From: Silene conica
Taxonomy: Eukaryota; Streptophyta; Magnoliopsida; Caryophyllales; Caryophyllaceae
NCBI GenBank assembly: GCA_029255685.2
Contig: CM055313.2
Coordinates: 47,200,079 to 47,264,078 of the forward strand
Length of the DNA stretch: 64,000 nt
Reading direction: 5' to 3'
Shown: piece by piece, positions 1-9,713 of the stretch
Layout: the number at the start of each line of letters is the position of its first letter
Position numbering within the stretch: the first letter of the stretch is position 1
The notes under the pieces: generated by a model
What the model saw: only the letters and a program-made list of their open reading frames with translations
Databases searched by the model: none
Told to the model about the DNA's origin: nothing
Program-made: the position numbers and the translations under genes

Positions 1-1081
1 ATGTGACCCCCAACCTTAACTTGACCAAATAAACAAACAATGAATGAGAGATGGGGTAGATTTAAGGACTTATATCGTAGTCTGTTTTGTGATTGCTTCT
101 ATTAGGCTCTAAAATGTTTGTTAATTGTCATTGATTTCACCTTTATATCTTTTAATCGACAAACCGTGGGATTATCCATTTGGCGATGGAGACCGGAGTT
201 TCTACCGAAGATAGAAGATTTGTGCTACTGTTGGAAAATACTTCTGAGCCTTGAAGATACTCCTCTTTCCTTGTGCATCACTTTCTTTGATAACTCCAAA
301 TGCACATCCTTCTTTTAGAATATTTGTCTATCTCACTTGAACAGATCTTCATATCTTTTCAGCTTAACCTTGCTGCTTGCTTTCTTAAGGTGCCCTGTAG
401 GTAAACTTCCCTTTTATTGGATTTGGTGGAACTAGTCTTAGGATAACCGTAAGTTGTGTTATGAGAAATATTGTTATTTTAGGAATAACTTAAGAGGTAT
501 CGAGAGACATGTTTTGGTGATCTAAGGGTCTAGTTGTCTATCCAATTGGGAGAGTGGAAGTGAGTGATAGGATACTTGCTTGAAAGTTGAATTGTATACT
601 TAGTATTCGGTGGAACCTAACCTTGAGAACCATGCTTAGATTGTGAAAATGGTGGATTTAAGAGTATTGTTTAAGGGTTAGATAAGATACTTGAGAACAT
701 AGAGCGACCTAGAAGAATAGATGGGTAAAGTGAGTTTGTATCACTTGACTTAGGTGAGTGATTGAGTTGAGAAAGGTTCGTTGTTGAGGAATACGAATCA
801 CTGACCATGATAGTTGAGCACTCGAAAAATTTATGATTTAAACTTAGAGGAAACTTGAGGATGCACCGCTAGTTTGTGAATGGAATAAAGTAATTCATTG
901 GGAGATGGAAATTCGGAAAAACATGATGGTTTAAGAAGTGTTATCTGGTAGATAGGGAGGTAAGTAAATTGTATATGACGTATAGTTTGATGGCCTGAAA
1001 GTGTTATTGAATTATCATTGAGGGACTAGCAGAGATGGGACATCTCAAACTTTTGGGAATAGGTAGCTGTAATGGTGATAT
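1..1081 (+). mobile_element. Gypsy A internal region, left part (non-coding)
   Basis: This stretch continues at 9714 once Copia-1 (1082-9708 plus one copy of its 5-bp TSD) is removed, so it is the internal region of the gypsy-like element whose 3' LTR starts at 11762. Longest frames are below 70 codons and I see no gag, protease, RT or integrase motif. The 5' LTR and PBS lie left of the window. The element is therefore either a large non-autonomous derivative or decayed beyond recognition; assignment to the same element as 9714-11761 is inference from continuity. Confidence 0.6.
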
Positions 1082-2076
1082 TGTTGGGGCTGGTGTCCTT
1101 GACAATTAAGTACAATGACTTATTAAATCTCTTTAAGGATCACAAGGGCATACTTCTGTATTATTACCAGTTGATCCACGTTTATCAATAACGGTTGGCT
1201 TGCTAGATAAGTTTGACGTTATTGTCATACGGATGGCGGTGATCAACTGGTCCCTATACGTCACACCTATAGGACACGTTTGAGAGATGTGAAGGTATGA
1301 AAATACAGTCACATTTTGCCGGATATGACTAAACAGTTAGTCAGAGGTATTGACTATTAAATTAGTCAATAAGATGTTGAGATTATTATTTAATACGGAT
1401 TAAATAATTTTAGCTAATACGGATTACATGATTAATTCGTAAATTAAATATAAACGGTTATATTTAATTAAATATTGTATTCGCGTATTAATATAAACAG
1501 TTATATAATTTGGGTAATTATACAATATCGTATTTTGTCAGACCATTATTAATATATCGACTGTATTAATATCTGATAACATGTTACGATTTATTAATAA
1601 AACCCGCGAACAACTTAAAGCTAAATGGGTCGAATCACGCATTGGGATAAGGTAAGAGTGGAAAGCCCACTCCTACCCAAACCCTATTTTCGGCCGGCCA
1701 GTGTTACAAAAGGAGGAGACTTCTCCTTTTGTCAACTACTCTTGTTTCACTGCTTAAACAATTCTCAAGAAAAATTAGGGTTTTGAGAGCACTCTTCTCC
1801 CAAAACCTCAGATCTCACATCTAAAACCTCAAGGGCTCTCCCTATATTGCAAGGCAATTGGAGAGGATTTCTAGCACACGCGGCCTCGTCTCATTCAAAG
1901 TCTTGGGTGCAAGTTATAGGAGGGAATTTGCATTAATTCCTGTTCTTAGGCCTTTTGCGCGAGGACTAAAGGTTGTACTTTTTTTCTCATGTTTTTAATC
2001 TTATGACGATATTCACAATTGCATATTTCATTATAATCCTGCATATTTAGGGTGAATACGCGTTTTATTCCCCACA
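1082..2076 (+). repeat. Copia-1 5' LTR
   Basis: Starts TGTTGGGGCTGG and ends TTCCCCACA, followed two bases later by the PBS. Its partner is 8713-9708. It holds a nested inverted repeat (1166-1251) shared with the C-family LTRs. The middle (about 1370-1610) is very AT-rich with repeated TATTAA/TTAATA strings; the 3' third carries the sequence around 1690-1960 expected of a transcribed R-U5 part, but I cannot place the transcription start or polyadenylation site. Confidence 0.95.
1166..1251 (+). other. Nested inverted repeat (candidate RNA/DNA fold) in Copia-1 LTR
   Basis: Outer arms ACCAGTTGATC (1166-1176) and GATCAACTGGT (1241-1251) are perfectly complementary over 11 bp. Inside, CAATAACG (1186-1193) pairs with CGTTATTG (1217-1224), 8 bp perfect. 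The loop has TTGGCT, GCTAGA and GTTTGA in common with the corresponding C-family LTR, where the arms have different but still complementary bases (36436-36515). The second copy in the 3' LTR is at 8797-8882. Confidence 0.8.
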
Positions 2077-2078
2077 AG

Positions 2079-2091
2079 TGGTATCAGAGCC
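2079..2091 (+). promoter_or_regulatory. Copia-1 primer-binding site (initiator Met tRNA type)
   Basis: TGGTATCAGAGCC begins two bases after the 5' LTR. It is the standard plant copia site complementary to the 3' end of initiator methionine tRNA, where minus-strand DNA synthesis starts. Confidence 0.95.
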
Positions 2092-3820
2092 TTAGGCCAT
2101 GAAAATTTTACAATTGTGTCTTTCATAAGTTTTAAAAATTTTGAAAACCGTACACTGTGCTTAGGCACTCGATCGAGTACCAGTTGCACTCGATCGAGTG
2201 CCCTCGTACCAGGCCCGTGCGTGTGATTTTTGTGAGTAATCGATCTTGTTTTTCGATTATTATTTGCATATTGTTAATTAATCGATATTTTTAGCAATAT
2301 GTGAATCTTTTGTTGTTGTTTATATATGATTTACACGTTTTAAATCCAAGTTATAAACTCGTTTTGATTTAAAAGTGCAGCGATTGCGTTTTAAAGAGTC
2401 ACTCGATCGAGCCCCTGCTGCACTCGATCGAGTGACACTGGCACTCGATCGAGTGCCTCTGCTGCTCGGTCGAGTGCTCATGTTTCGGGCTCTCTTTTCG
2501 AAAATAACTTGTTTTCTTATTTTCACATGGCTTAAAATAATATACTATATACGGAAATAGTATATTATTTAGTGAAACGGTTCACCCTCGTTTGATACAT
2601 ATTGTTTTTAAACAGTTTAAAATAATGGATTATATGTTTATTAAAATTGGTGATTAAAGCGGTATAGTCACATAATTTTAATCTTAAAAGGTGGTTTGGT
2701 ATAAATTTATTAATCATAATAACAGTATTATGTCATGTATAAATTTTATTTAGTTGATGCATTTTATTTATCGTCTTGTGAATGCCTTGAATGCTTTCAA
2801 TAACGTATTTAATTTTTGCAAACGGTTGTAACTTAGTGTGGCCTTAGAAGATTGTGTTACCGTAATGATGGGACACGATCTTGCTTGTAATTTTGAGATC
2901 TTGAATCTCCGTTTTGGGTTTTTGCCATGTAATTACTTTTGTATTTAAATTAGAATGTATCTAGGATTACTTTTGTAATTTAAATTAGTAATTTTGTGAA
3001 GACCAAAGACAAGACGGAGACCGGATGCTCACTCCCGCTGCAAGGACCAAGATAGAACATCAAGACAAGCTTCTAGGGTCCAACGGTGGATTCCAAGTTG
3101 TTTTATGTTTATTTTGGTAGGATAGGCCACACTAGGACTTTTATTTACGTTTATTGCATTTATCTTTACGCTTTCATCGATAATAGCTTGCATCATATTC
3201 CGCCTAAAAACCAAACCACCTATATCATGCCTGAAAACTGACTCATGTAGAGGTCACGCGTTAGTTTTCTGTGACAATACAGATGTCACATGTCAATTTA
3301 AAAGCCATCACTTTATTTAATTCATTCACGCAAATGCTAGTTTTTAGTTCACTTAAATATGGATAAATAAGAGTTGATGGGGTCTTCCTCGTATAACCAA
3401 AAATTGAGATTAGTCTTTATAAATCAGCCTCCCATGAATCCCTTCTTCGTCGGTAGGCATAATATGACCCCTTCTACGTCGGGTAAGTGGGAACAGATGA
3501 TTTATTTTATCTCAACATCATGGTCACTCGATAATATTCCAGTGACTGAGATGGACTAATAGATAGGATTTACGGAAATCTATCGACCAAGAGTTCCAAC
3601 GATTGGAATTAGCCAAACTGTGGGCTTATCAATATACGGAAATTGAGTCTTGGGATCGTTTATATAATTCTTGAGGGAGATCAATTATATAAATGCATGA
3701 GTCTACGAGTTTAAATTCAATTTAATATAGACTTAAATCACAACAATAAGTTGCTTATATGGTTTTGTTTTATCTTCTTTCAGTGTAGAACACGTTCATT
3801 AAAACTGCTGTAAAACTAAA
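2092..3820 (+). other. Copia-1 leader with CTCGATCGAG palindrome clusters
   Basis: A 1.7-kb untranslated leader between PBS and gag with no frame above 70 codons. Two palindrome clusters stand out. The first holds ACTCGATCGAGT (2167-2178) and the 16-bp GCACTCGATCGAGTGC (2186-2201). The second (2401-2476) holds four more, one of them an exact repeat of the 16-bp palindrome at 2441-2456, the others imperfect. The segment near 3000-3140 (rich in GACC/AAGAC and ending in a GGCCACACTAGGA string) has a counterpart at 39310-39470 in C2, so part of the leader is shared between copia families. Confidence 0.75.
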
Positions 3821-5035
3821 ATGGCTGGTGAAGACCCAATGCCAAGTGCCAAGCTAGCACGTGAATCCTGGCTAAAAGCCTTCATGGACTCCATGAATCA
3901 GTCAACTAGACTGAGGAATGATGGGTCAAACTTCTCTGACTGGGAGGCAGCACTACGGAATGCTGCCATTGCTGACGGAAAGCTTAAGTTTTTAACTGAG
4001 CCCATTCCGGCACACCCAGGAACTGGAGCTAGAGCCAACGATGTTCGCGCTCATAGCGACTTCGTCATGGAAGCGGGTGCGATAAAGAACGTACTCATCT
4101 ATGCAATGGAATCTAATTTGCAAAGACGCTTCATAACCCATGGTGCAAACAAGATTTTCACCACGCTCACTAACGAATTCTCCAAGGCTCCGAGAATCGT
4201 TTCTTATGAGCATACCTGTCGCTTCTTTGAGGCGAAACTCCAGAAGGGCCAAGCTGTTAGCCTACATATTCTCAACATGATTGAGAATATTGAGAAACTG
4301 GAGACCCTAAACTGCAAGATCAGTGAGAACATCATCGTTGATCGCATGCTTCATTCGCTTCATGATGGGTTCGCCCTCTTTAGGGCCAACTACTACATGA
4401 ACGACATGAAGAAGACTCCCCATGAGCTCCACTCCCTTCTCGTACAGACTGAGAAGGATCTAAAGTTGAGTGGGAGCCTAAAGCAGGATGTTCTCATGAT
4501 CTCAAGTAAGGGAAAAGGTAAAAGGAAGGCTAAAGCTCAGGGCGACCTAGCGGTAGGTAGGCCCAGGTTCAAGAAACCAGGATTTGCTAAGAGTGGGCCT
4601 GGTGAGTCGAGTAACTCACAAGGCAAGACAAAGAGCAAGGATACAAGCATGGAATGTCACCATTGCCACAAGACTGGGCATTGGAGGCGCTCATGCCCCG
4701 TGTATCGCGAGGACATTAAAGCAGGCCGTGTTACTCCTGTTGGTATGTCTTCTTCTTCTTTTATTCACATGATTGAGATTAACCATGCAAGTTGCGGAAC
4801 TTGGGTACTTGATACTGGTTGTGGTTCTCATCTATGTAATCATGTGCAGGGCCTCCGAAACCAAGAACCCCTAATCAAGGGTGAGGTGGACCTGCGTGTC
4901 GGGAATGGAGCACGTGTGGCTGCAGTCTCGAAGGGAACATACGTAATCCAGCTTCCAAGTGGATTCGAGTTATTTTATATAACTGTTATTATGTTCCTAG
5001 TTTGTCCAAAAAATTATTTCAGTTTCTGCACTTGA
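3821..5035 (+). CDS. gag: Copia-1 Gag with start of protease (frame lost at end)
   Basis: Gag builds the virus-like particle and binds element RNA. The 404-codon frame begins at ATG 3821. Residues about 15-215 match the UBN2/copia Gag fold (SW..F.D.... / GSNFSDWE). A Lys/Arg-rich stretch (229-275) precedes a CCHC zinc knuckle, C279-x2-C282-x4-H287-x4-C292. The retroviral-type aspartic protease begins right after it with WVLDTG (D331). The frame then runs into out-of-frame sequence from about 4970 to a stop at 5033. Copia protease residues continue first in another frame and, from about 5031, in the frame of the downstream pol ORF, which implies two small indels. Gag itself looks intact. Confidence 0.9.
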   Translation: MAGEDPMPSAKLARESWLKAFMDSMNQSTRLRNDGSNFSDWEAALRNAAIADGKLKFLTEPIPAHPGTGARANDVRAHSDFVMEAGAIKNVLIYAMESNLQRRFITHGANKIFTTLTNEFSKAPRIVSYEHTCRFFEAKLQKGQAVSLHILNMIENIEKLETLNCKISENIIVDRMLHSLHDGFALFRANYYMNDMKKTPHELHSLLVQTEKDLKLSGSLKQDVLMISSKGKGKRKAKAQGDLAVGRPRFKKPGFAKSGPGESSNSQGKTKSKDTSMECHHCHKTGHWRRSCPVYREDIKAGRVTPVGMSSSSFIHMIEINHASCGTWVLDTGCGSHLCNHVQGLRNQEPLIKGEVDLRVGNGARVAAVSKGTYVIQLPSGFELFYITVIMFLVCPKNYFSFCT

Positions 5036-7235
5036 CAAACTTGGCTTTTCATTTGTAATAGAGAATAATAGCTGTATTTTCTCCTTACACAATATGATTT
5101 ATGGCAAGGCAGTTTCCATGAATGGAATTTATGTTTTAGATCAAACTACCGAGATATTACATGTGAATAATAAAATATTAAAGGTAGGTGACAAAGATCA
5201 AACTTACCTATGGCATTGTCGTATGGGACACATAAATGAGAAACGCGTAAAACAGCTCATACAGAATGGAGCTATTTCGCCCTTTGATTTCGAATCATAT
5301 GGCACGTGTGAATCATGTCTCATCGGCAAAATGACTCGTATTTCCTTCAAAGGTGTTGGAATGCGCGCTGCCGACCTATTAGGACTCATACATACGGACG
5401 TATGTGGCCCTATGTCGATCAACACACGAGAAGGCTATAGGTATTTCATCACTTTCACGGATGATTTGAGTAGATATGGCTATGTCTACTTGATGAAACA
5501 TAAAAGTGAATCCTTTGACAAGTTCAAAGAATACCAGAATCGGGTACAGAACGAGCTGGGTAGAAAGATTAAAGCACTACGCTCGGATCGTGGTGGTGAG
5601 TATCTTTCACGCGAGTTTGATCAACACCTAAAAGACTGTGGGATCATGCTACAGTTGACTCCACCTGGAACACCACAATTAAATGGTGTGTCCGAACGGA
5701 GAAATCGAACTTTACTTGATGTGGTTCGATCCATGATGAGTCACACCGTTGTGCCTGATTCATTGTGGGGCTATGCTCTTTTGTCGGCCGCTCTAATACT
5801 TAACCGAAGTCCGTCTAAAGCTGTTGACAAGACTCCATTCGAGTTATGGAAGGGAACGGTCCCCAACTTGTCCTTTATTCGGGTTTGGGGCTGCGAGGCT
5901 TATGTCAAGTGGAGACACGAGGATAAGCTCGTCCCGCGATCGGTCAAGACATACTTTATAGGCTATCCAAAGGGAACGTTTGGTCATTACTTCTACTCGC
6001 CTACCGAACAACGTGTTTTTGTTGCGGCTAGTGCGACGTTCTTAGAGAAAGAATTTCTCGAGAACAAGTCGAGTAATAGAACCTTCGAGTTATCGGAGGT
6101 TCAAGAACCAACTACCGAGCAACCATTGGAGGAAACAGTACCTTCAACCGAGGCTGCGGTAGATATCCCTGAGGAACCTAGGAGGTCAGGAAGAGTCTCT
6201 ATTCCACCGGACAGATACATTGGTATGGTCGAGGAACACGATACAGATGACGTCTTACTCCTAGAGGGTAATGAACCCACAACCTATAAAGGAGCCATGA
6301 CCAGTTCTGACTCAAAGCTATGGCTAGAAGCCATGCAATCCGAGATGGACTCCATGTATGAGAACAACGTGTGGGATCTTGTGGACCTACCTGCAAAGGT
6401 ACGTCCCCTTCAATGCAAATGGCTTTACAAGATAAAGCATGCCGTGGAAGGACAACAAGATATCCATAAGGCTAGACTAGTTGCTAAAGGTTTCACCCAA
6501 GTGCCAGGCTTGCACTACGATGAGATCTTTGCACCCGTAGTCATGCTACGTTCCATTCGGATTATCTTAGCGATCGCCGCATTTCATGACTATGAAATAT
6601 GGCAAATGGACGTTAAAACCGCCTTCTTAAACGGTTATTTGGAGGAAGAGTTGTACATGGTACAACCCGAGGGTTTTATCGATCCAGCACATCCTAAGAA
6701 AGTTTGCAAGCTTAAGCGTTCCATCTATGGACTTAAGCAAGCATCGCGGAGTTGGAATCATCGCTTCGACCAAGTGATAAAAGAGAATGGGTTCATTCGA
6801 TCAGTCGAGGAACCATGTCTCTATATCAAGTCGAGTGGGAGTAAGATTGTATTCCTAGTACTGTATGTCGATGACATACTCTTGATTGGGAATGACATAC
6901 CTCTCTTATCTTCGGTTAAAGCATGGTTGAAAAACCATTTCCAGATGAAAGATCTGGGAGAGGCACAAAGAATTTTGGGCATCCGTATCTACAGGGATAG
7001 ATCACGACGGATGTTGTCTCTCAGTCAGGAGTCTTATATTGAGAAGATTCTGGAGAGATTCAGCATGACGAACTCCAAGAAGGGGTTCCTTCCTATGACT
7101 CCAGGGCTTCACTTGAGCAAGACTCAAGAAGCTAAGTCAGTGGAAGAGAAAGAGCGCATGAGTCGGATTCCTTATGCCTCGGCAATAGGATCGATCATGT
7201 ATGCCATGATATGCACACGTCCAGACGTTGCATAA
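5031..7235 (+). pseudogene. pol: Copia-1 Pol: GAG-pre zinc finger, integrase, reverse transcriptase (broken)
   Basis: Open from about 5031; first in-frame ATG at 5094 (713 codons). Counting from that ATG: HHCC zinc finger H41, H46, C72, C75; integrase D102 (HTDVCGPM), D165 (SDRGGEY) and E201 (NGVSERRN), the full DDE triad; copia-type linker; RT from about 425, with D506 in MDVKTAFLNG and YVDD at 591-594. These would copy the RNA to DNA and insert it. The frame ends at TAA 7233-7235, directly after DVA, where family members continue with Tyr (TAT/TAC); the same frame goes on without shift into RNase H. So a single nonsense substitution splits Pol. All key catalytic residues are otherwise present. 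Confidence 0.93.
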
Positions 7236-7238
7236 GCA

Positions 7239-7850
7239 TTGAGTATGACCAGTCGATTCCAAGCTCATCCAGGTGAACCACACTGGATGGCCGTGAAAAT
7301 CATTCTTAAGTACCTACGGAGGACTAAAGATTGGGGATTGACTTATGGAGGCGACTCAACGCTCTGCGCCACGGGTTACGCAGATGCTAGCTTCCAAACA
7401 GATCGAGATGACTCGAAATCTCAGTCTGGATTTGTCTTTACTCTTAATGGCGCTGTTGTCAGCTGGAAAAGTTCTAAACAGAGTGTTACAGCAGATTCTA
7501 CGACTGAGTCCGAGTACTATGCCGCCTCAGAAGCAGCTAAGGAAGCAATATGGATGCGTCAATTCTTACAAGGACTATCAGTAGTGCCTAGTTCGAATGA
7601 CCCAATCACCGTCTATTGTGACAATAGCGGTGCCATCTTCCAAGCTAAGGAGCATAAGTCTAGCAGCAAGGCTAGGCATGTACAACGGAAAGCTCATCTA
7701 ATCAGAGATTACGTGGAGCAAAAGGAGATTTTTATTGAAAAGATCGCTACGGATGACAACATAGCTGATCCTCCCACAAAAGCATTACCACGTGATAAGC
7801 ATGAAGGGCACATTCATTCCATGGGAATTGGATGTGTTCCTAAGTTGTAG
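7239..7850 (+). pseudogene. Copia-1 RNase H domain, continuation after nonsense codon
   Basis: Same frame as the RT, one codon after the TAA. Contains the end of RT (SRFQAHPGEPHW.AVK..LKYLRRTKDWGL) and the copia RNase H core: D49 (GYADASF), the acidic TESEYYA motif near 90-93 and D128 (VYCDNSG). RNase H removes RNA from RNA-DNA hybrids during reverse transcription. Length is normal and the end at TAG 7848 is the natural end of the polyprotein. It has no start of its own; it would be translated only by readthrough. Confidence 0.9.
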
Positions 7851-8427
7851 TACTCTTTTATGAATTCATGTAATAATTCATTTTCTCGTGTACTCTATTC
7901 AACCTTATTGTTATGATATAAAATGTTTTGTTTCTCATGTGGAATTGTACGCCAATTTTGAACACCACAAAGTGAACTGATTAACATTACATCGTTTTGG
8001 TCCTTGATTACCCACTTGAGCTGATAACTCAGGTAATCATTTTGTGACGTTGGTTGATGGTGGGTTCAACGAGCCATAAGTCACGTGGATGACTGACCAA
8101 TCACAAAGGCGAGTTTTACGGATATCTCGTAGGACACCCCGTGACAGCGTTATGGAGTCCTAAATGTTTTATAACATTGGGTGCCAGGTCGTGGATAGGA
8201 CCTCCATAGTGTTCCTTAGAGTCGAGTCTTTTGACTTTCAACTGTTTCTTGAGATTAAGACAGATTTTGGGTAACTTTGGTTTCTTTCCCACGGTCACCG
8301 TAACAGGGGCCAAGAGGATTTTTTCTGGGTTATTTCATGCTGGGCGATATCGGCAGGATTCGAGTTGAGGGAAATATCCAAACCCTTATCAGGATTTTAT
8401 CATTTCTCAGGGCCACTCGAGGAGTAC

Positions 8428-8476
8428 TAACTGAAATGCATGGCCATGCTCGAATACAGATTCGCTTTATCAGTTA
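8428..8476 (+). other. Candidate three-way RNA fold in copia 3' UTR
   Basis: Closing stem TAACTGA (8428-8434) with TCAGTTA (8470-8476), enclosing the 12-bp palindrome GCATGGCCATGC (8438-8449) and hairpin CGAAT-acag-ATTCG (8451-8464). The C2 counterpart (43294-43357) has the same three stems with different, still complementary bases. Confidence 0.75.
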
Positions 8477-8619
8477 AGTTACTCTCTAGTCGGGGAAACC
8501 ACTCTTGATACAGATCGCTTGTGAGATACGACCTTTGCGAATGCGGATTTGCAAATTGTCTTACATTGAGTGGGAGAAATTTTAAAAGGATATGAGATTC
8601 GGTTATCGCACCTACACTT

Positions 8620-8698
8620 GTACGGACAAGTGGGAGTTTGTTGGAGATTGTGTCCTCCACATGTAGTGTGATAACGTCATTGAACATACCCTTGTACG
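8620..8698 (+). repeat. Fossil PPT plus first ~60 bp of a different LTR
   Basis: CGGACAAGTGGGAG (8628-8641 region) followed by TGTTGGAGATTGTGTCCTC resembles PPT plus LTR start of the C family (43480 onward: ACAAGTGGGAGAT then TGTTGGGAAATGTGTCCTC). After about 60 bp the TACGGACAAGTGGGAG motif recurs and leads into the real 3' LTR. I infer that an ancestral LTR start was left behind when the element acquired a new LTR. Confidence 0.6.
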
Positions 8699-8712
8699 GA
8701 CAAGTGGGAGAT
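8699..8712 (+). promoter_or_regulatory. Copia-1 polypurine tract
   Basis: The purine-rich ACAAGTGGGAGAT run immediately before the 3' LTR is the expected plus-strand primer site. Confidence 0.85.
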
Positions 8713-9708
8713 TGTTGGGGCTGGTGTCCTTGACAATTAAGTACAATGACTTATTAAATCTCTTTAAGGATCACAAGGGCATACTTCTGTATTATTACCA
8801 GTTGATCCACGTTTATCAATAACGGTTGGCTTGCTAGATAAGTTTGACGTTATTGTCATACGGATGGCGGTGATCAACTGGTCCCTATACGTCACACCTA
8901 TAGGACACGTTTGAGAGATGTGAAGGTATGAAAATACAGTCACATTTTGCCGGATATAACTAAACAGTTAGTCAGAGGTATTGACTATTAAATTAGTCAA
9001 TAAGATGTTGAGATTATTATTTAATACGGATTAAATAATTTTAGCTAATACGGATTACATGATTAATTCGTAAATTAAATATAAACGGTTATATTTAATT
9101 AAATATTGTATTCGCGTATTAATATAAACAGTTATATTAATTTGGGTAATTATACAATATCGTATTTTGTCAGACCATTATTAATATATCGACTGTATTA
9201 ATATCTGATAACATGTTACGATTTATTAATAAAACCCGCGAACAACTTAAAGCTAAATGGGTCGAATCACGCATTGGGATAAGGTAAGAGTGGAAAGCCC
9301 ACTCCTACCCAAACCCTATTTTCGGCCGGCCAGTGTTACAAAAGGAGGAGACTTCTCCTTTTGTCAACTACTCTTGTTTCACTGCTTAAACAATTCTCAA
9401 GAAAAATTAGGGTTTTGAGAGCACTCTTCTCCCAAAACCTCAGATCTCACATCTAAAACCTCAAGGGCTCTCCCTATATTGCAAGGCAATTGGAGAGGAT
9501 TTCTAGCACACGCGGCCTCGTCTCATTCAAAGTCTTGGGTGCAAGTTATAGGAGGGAATTTGCATTAATTCCTGTTCTTAGGCCTTTCGCGCGAGGACTA
9601 AAGGTTGTACTTCTTTTCTCATGTTTTTAATCTTATGACGATATTCACAATTGCATATTTCATTATAATCCTGCATATTTAGGGTGAATACGCGTTTTAT
9701 TCCCCACA
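8713..9708 (+). repeat. Copia-1 3' LTR
   Basis: Partner of 1082-2076. Differences seen by eye: one G/A near the first quarter, one inserted T in the AT-rich part, a T/C in the CCTTT(T/C)GCGCG string and a T/C in the following T-run. Followed by the TSD GATAT. Confidence 0.95.
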
Positions 9709-9713
9709 GATAT

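Larger units (their letters stand above)
7851..8698 (+). other. Copia-1 3' untranslated region
   Basis: About 850 bp between the pol stop and the PPT, no frame above 86 codons. It is homologous in patches to the 3' region of C2 (42890-43490) and C1 (minus strand, 50250-50700 and 57953-58130): shared blocks include the CTCAGGGCCACTCGAGGAGTA string and the ATTGAGTGGGAGA string close to the PPT. It holds the three-way fold at 8428-8476 and a fossil LTR start at 8640. Confidence 0.8.
1082..9708 (+). mobile_element. Copia-1, complete Ty1/copia LTR retrotransposon
   Basis: An 8.6-kb element bounded by two LTRs (995 and 996 bp, TG...CA ends) and flanked by the perfect 5-bp TSD GATAT (1077-1081 and 9709-9713). 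Order is LTR, PBS, long leader, gag-protease, integrase, RT, RNase H, 3' UTR, PPT, LTR. The order integrase before RT defines Ty1/copia. By eye the two LTRs differ by three substitutions and one 1-bp indel, so insertion is recent. The polyprotein is interrupted by frame disruptions near 4970-5030 and by one nonsense codon at 7233, so this copy cannot make a full Pol by itself. It is inserted in the Gypsy A internal region. Confidence 0.95.
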
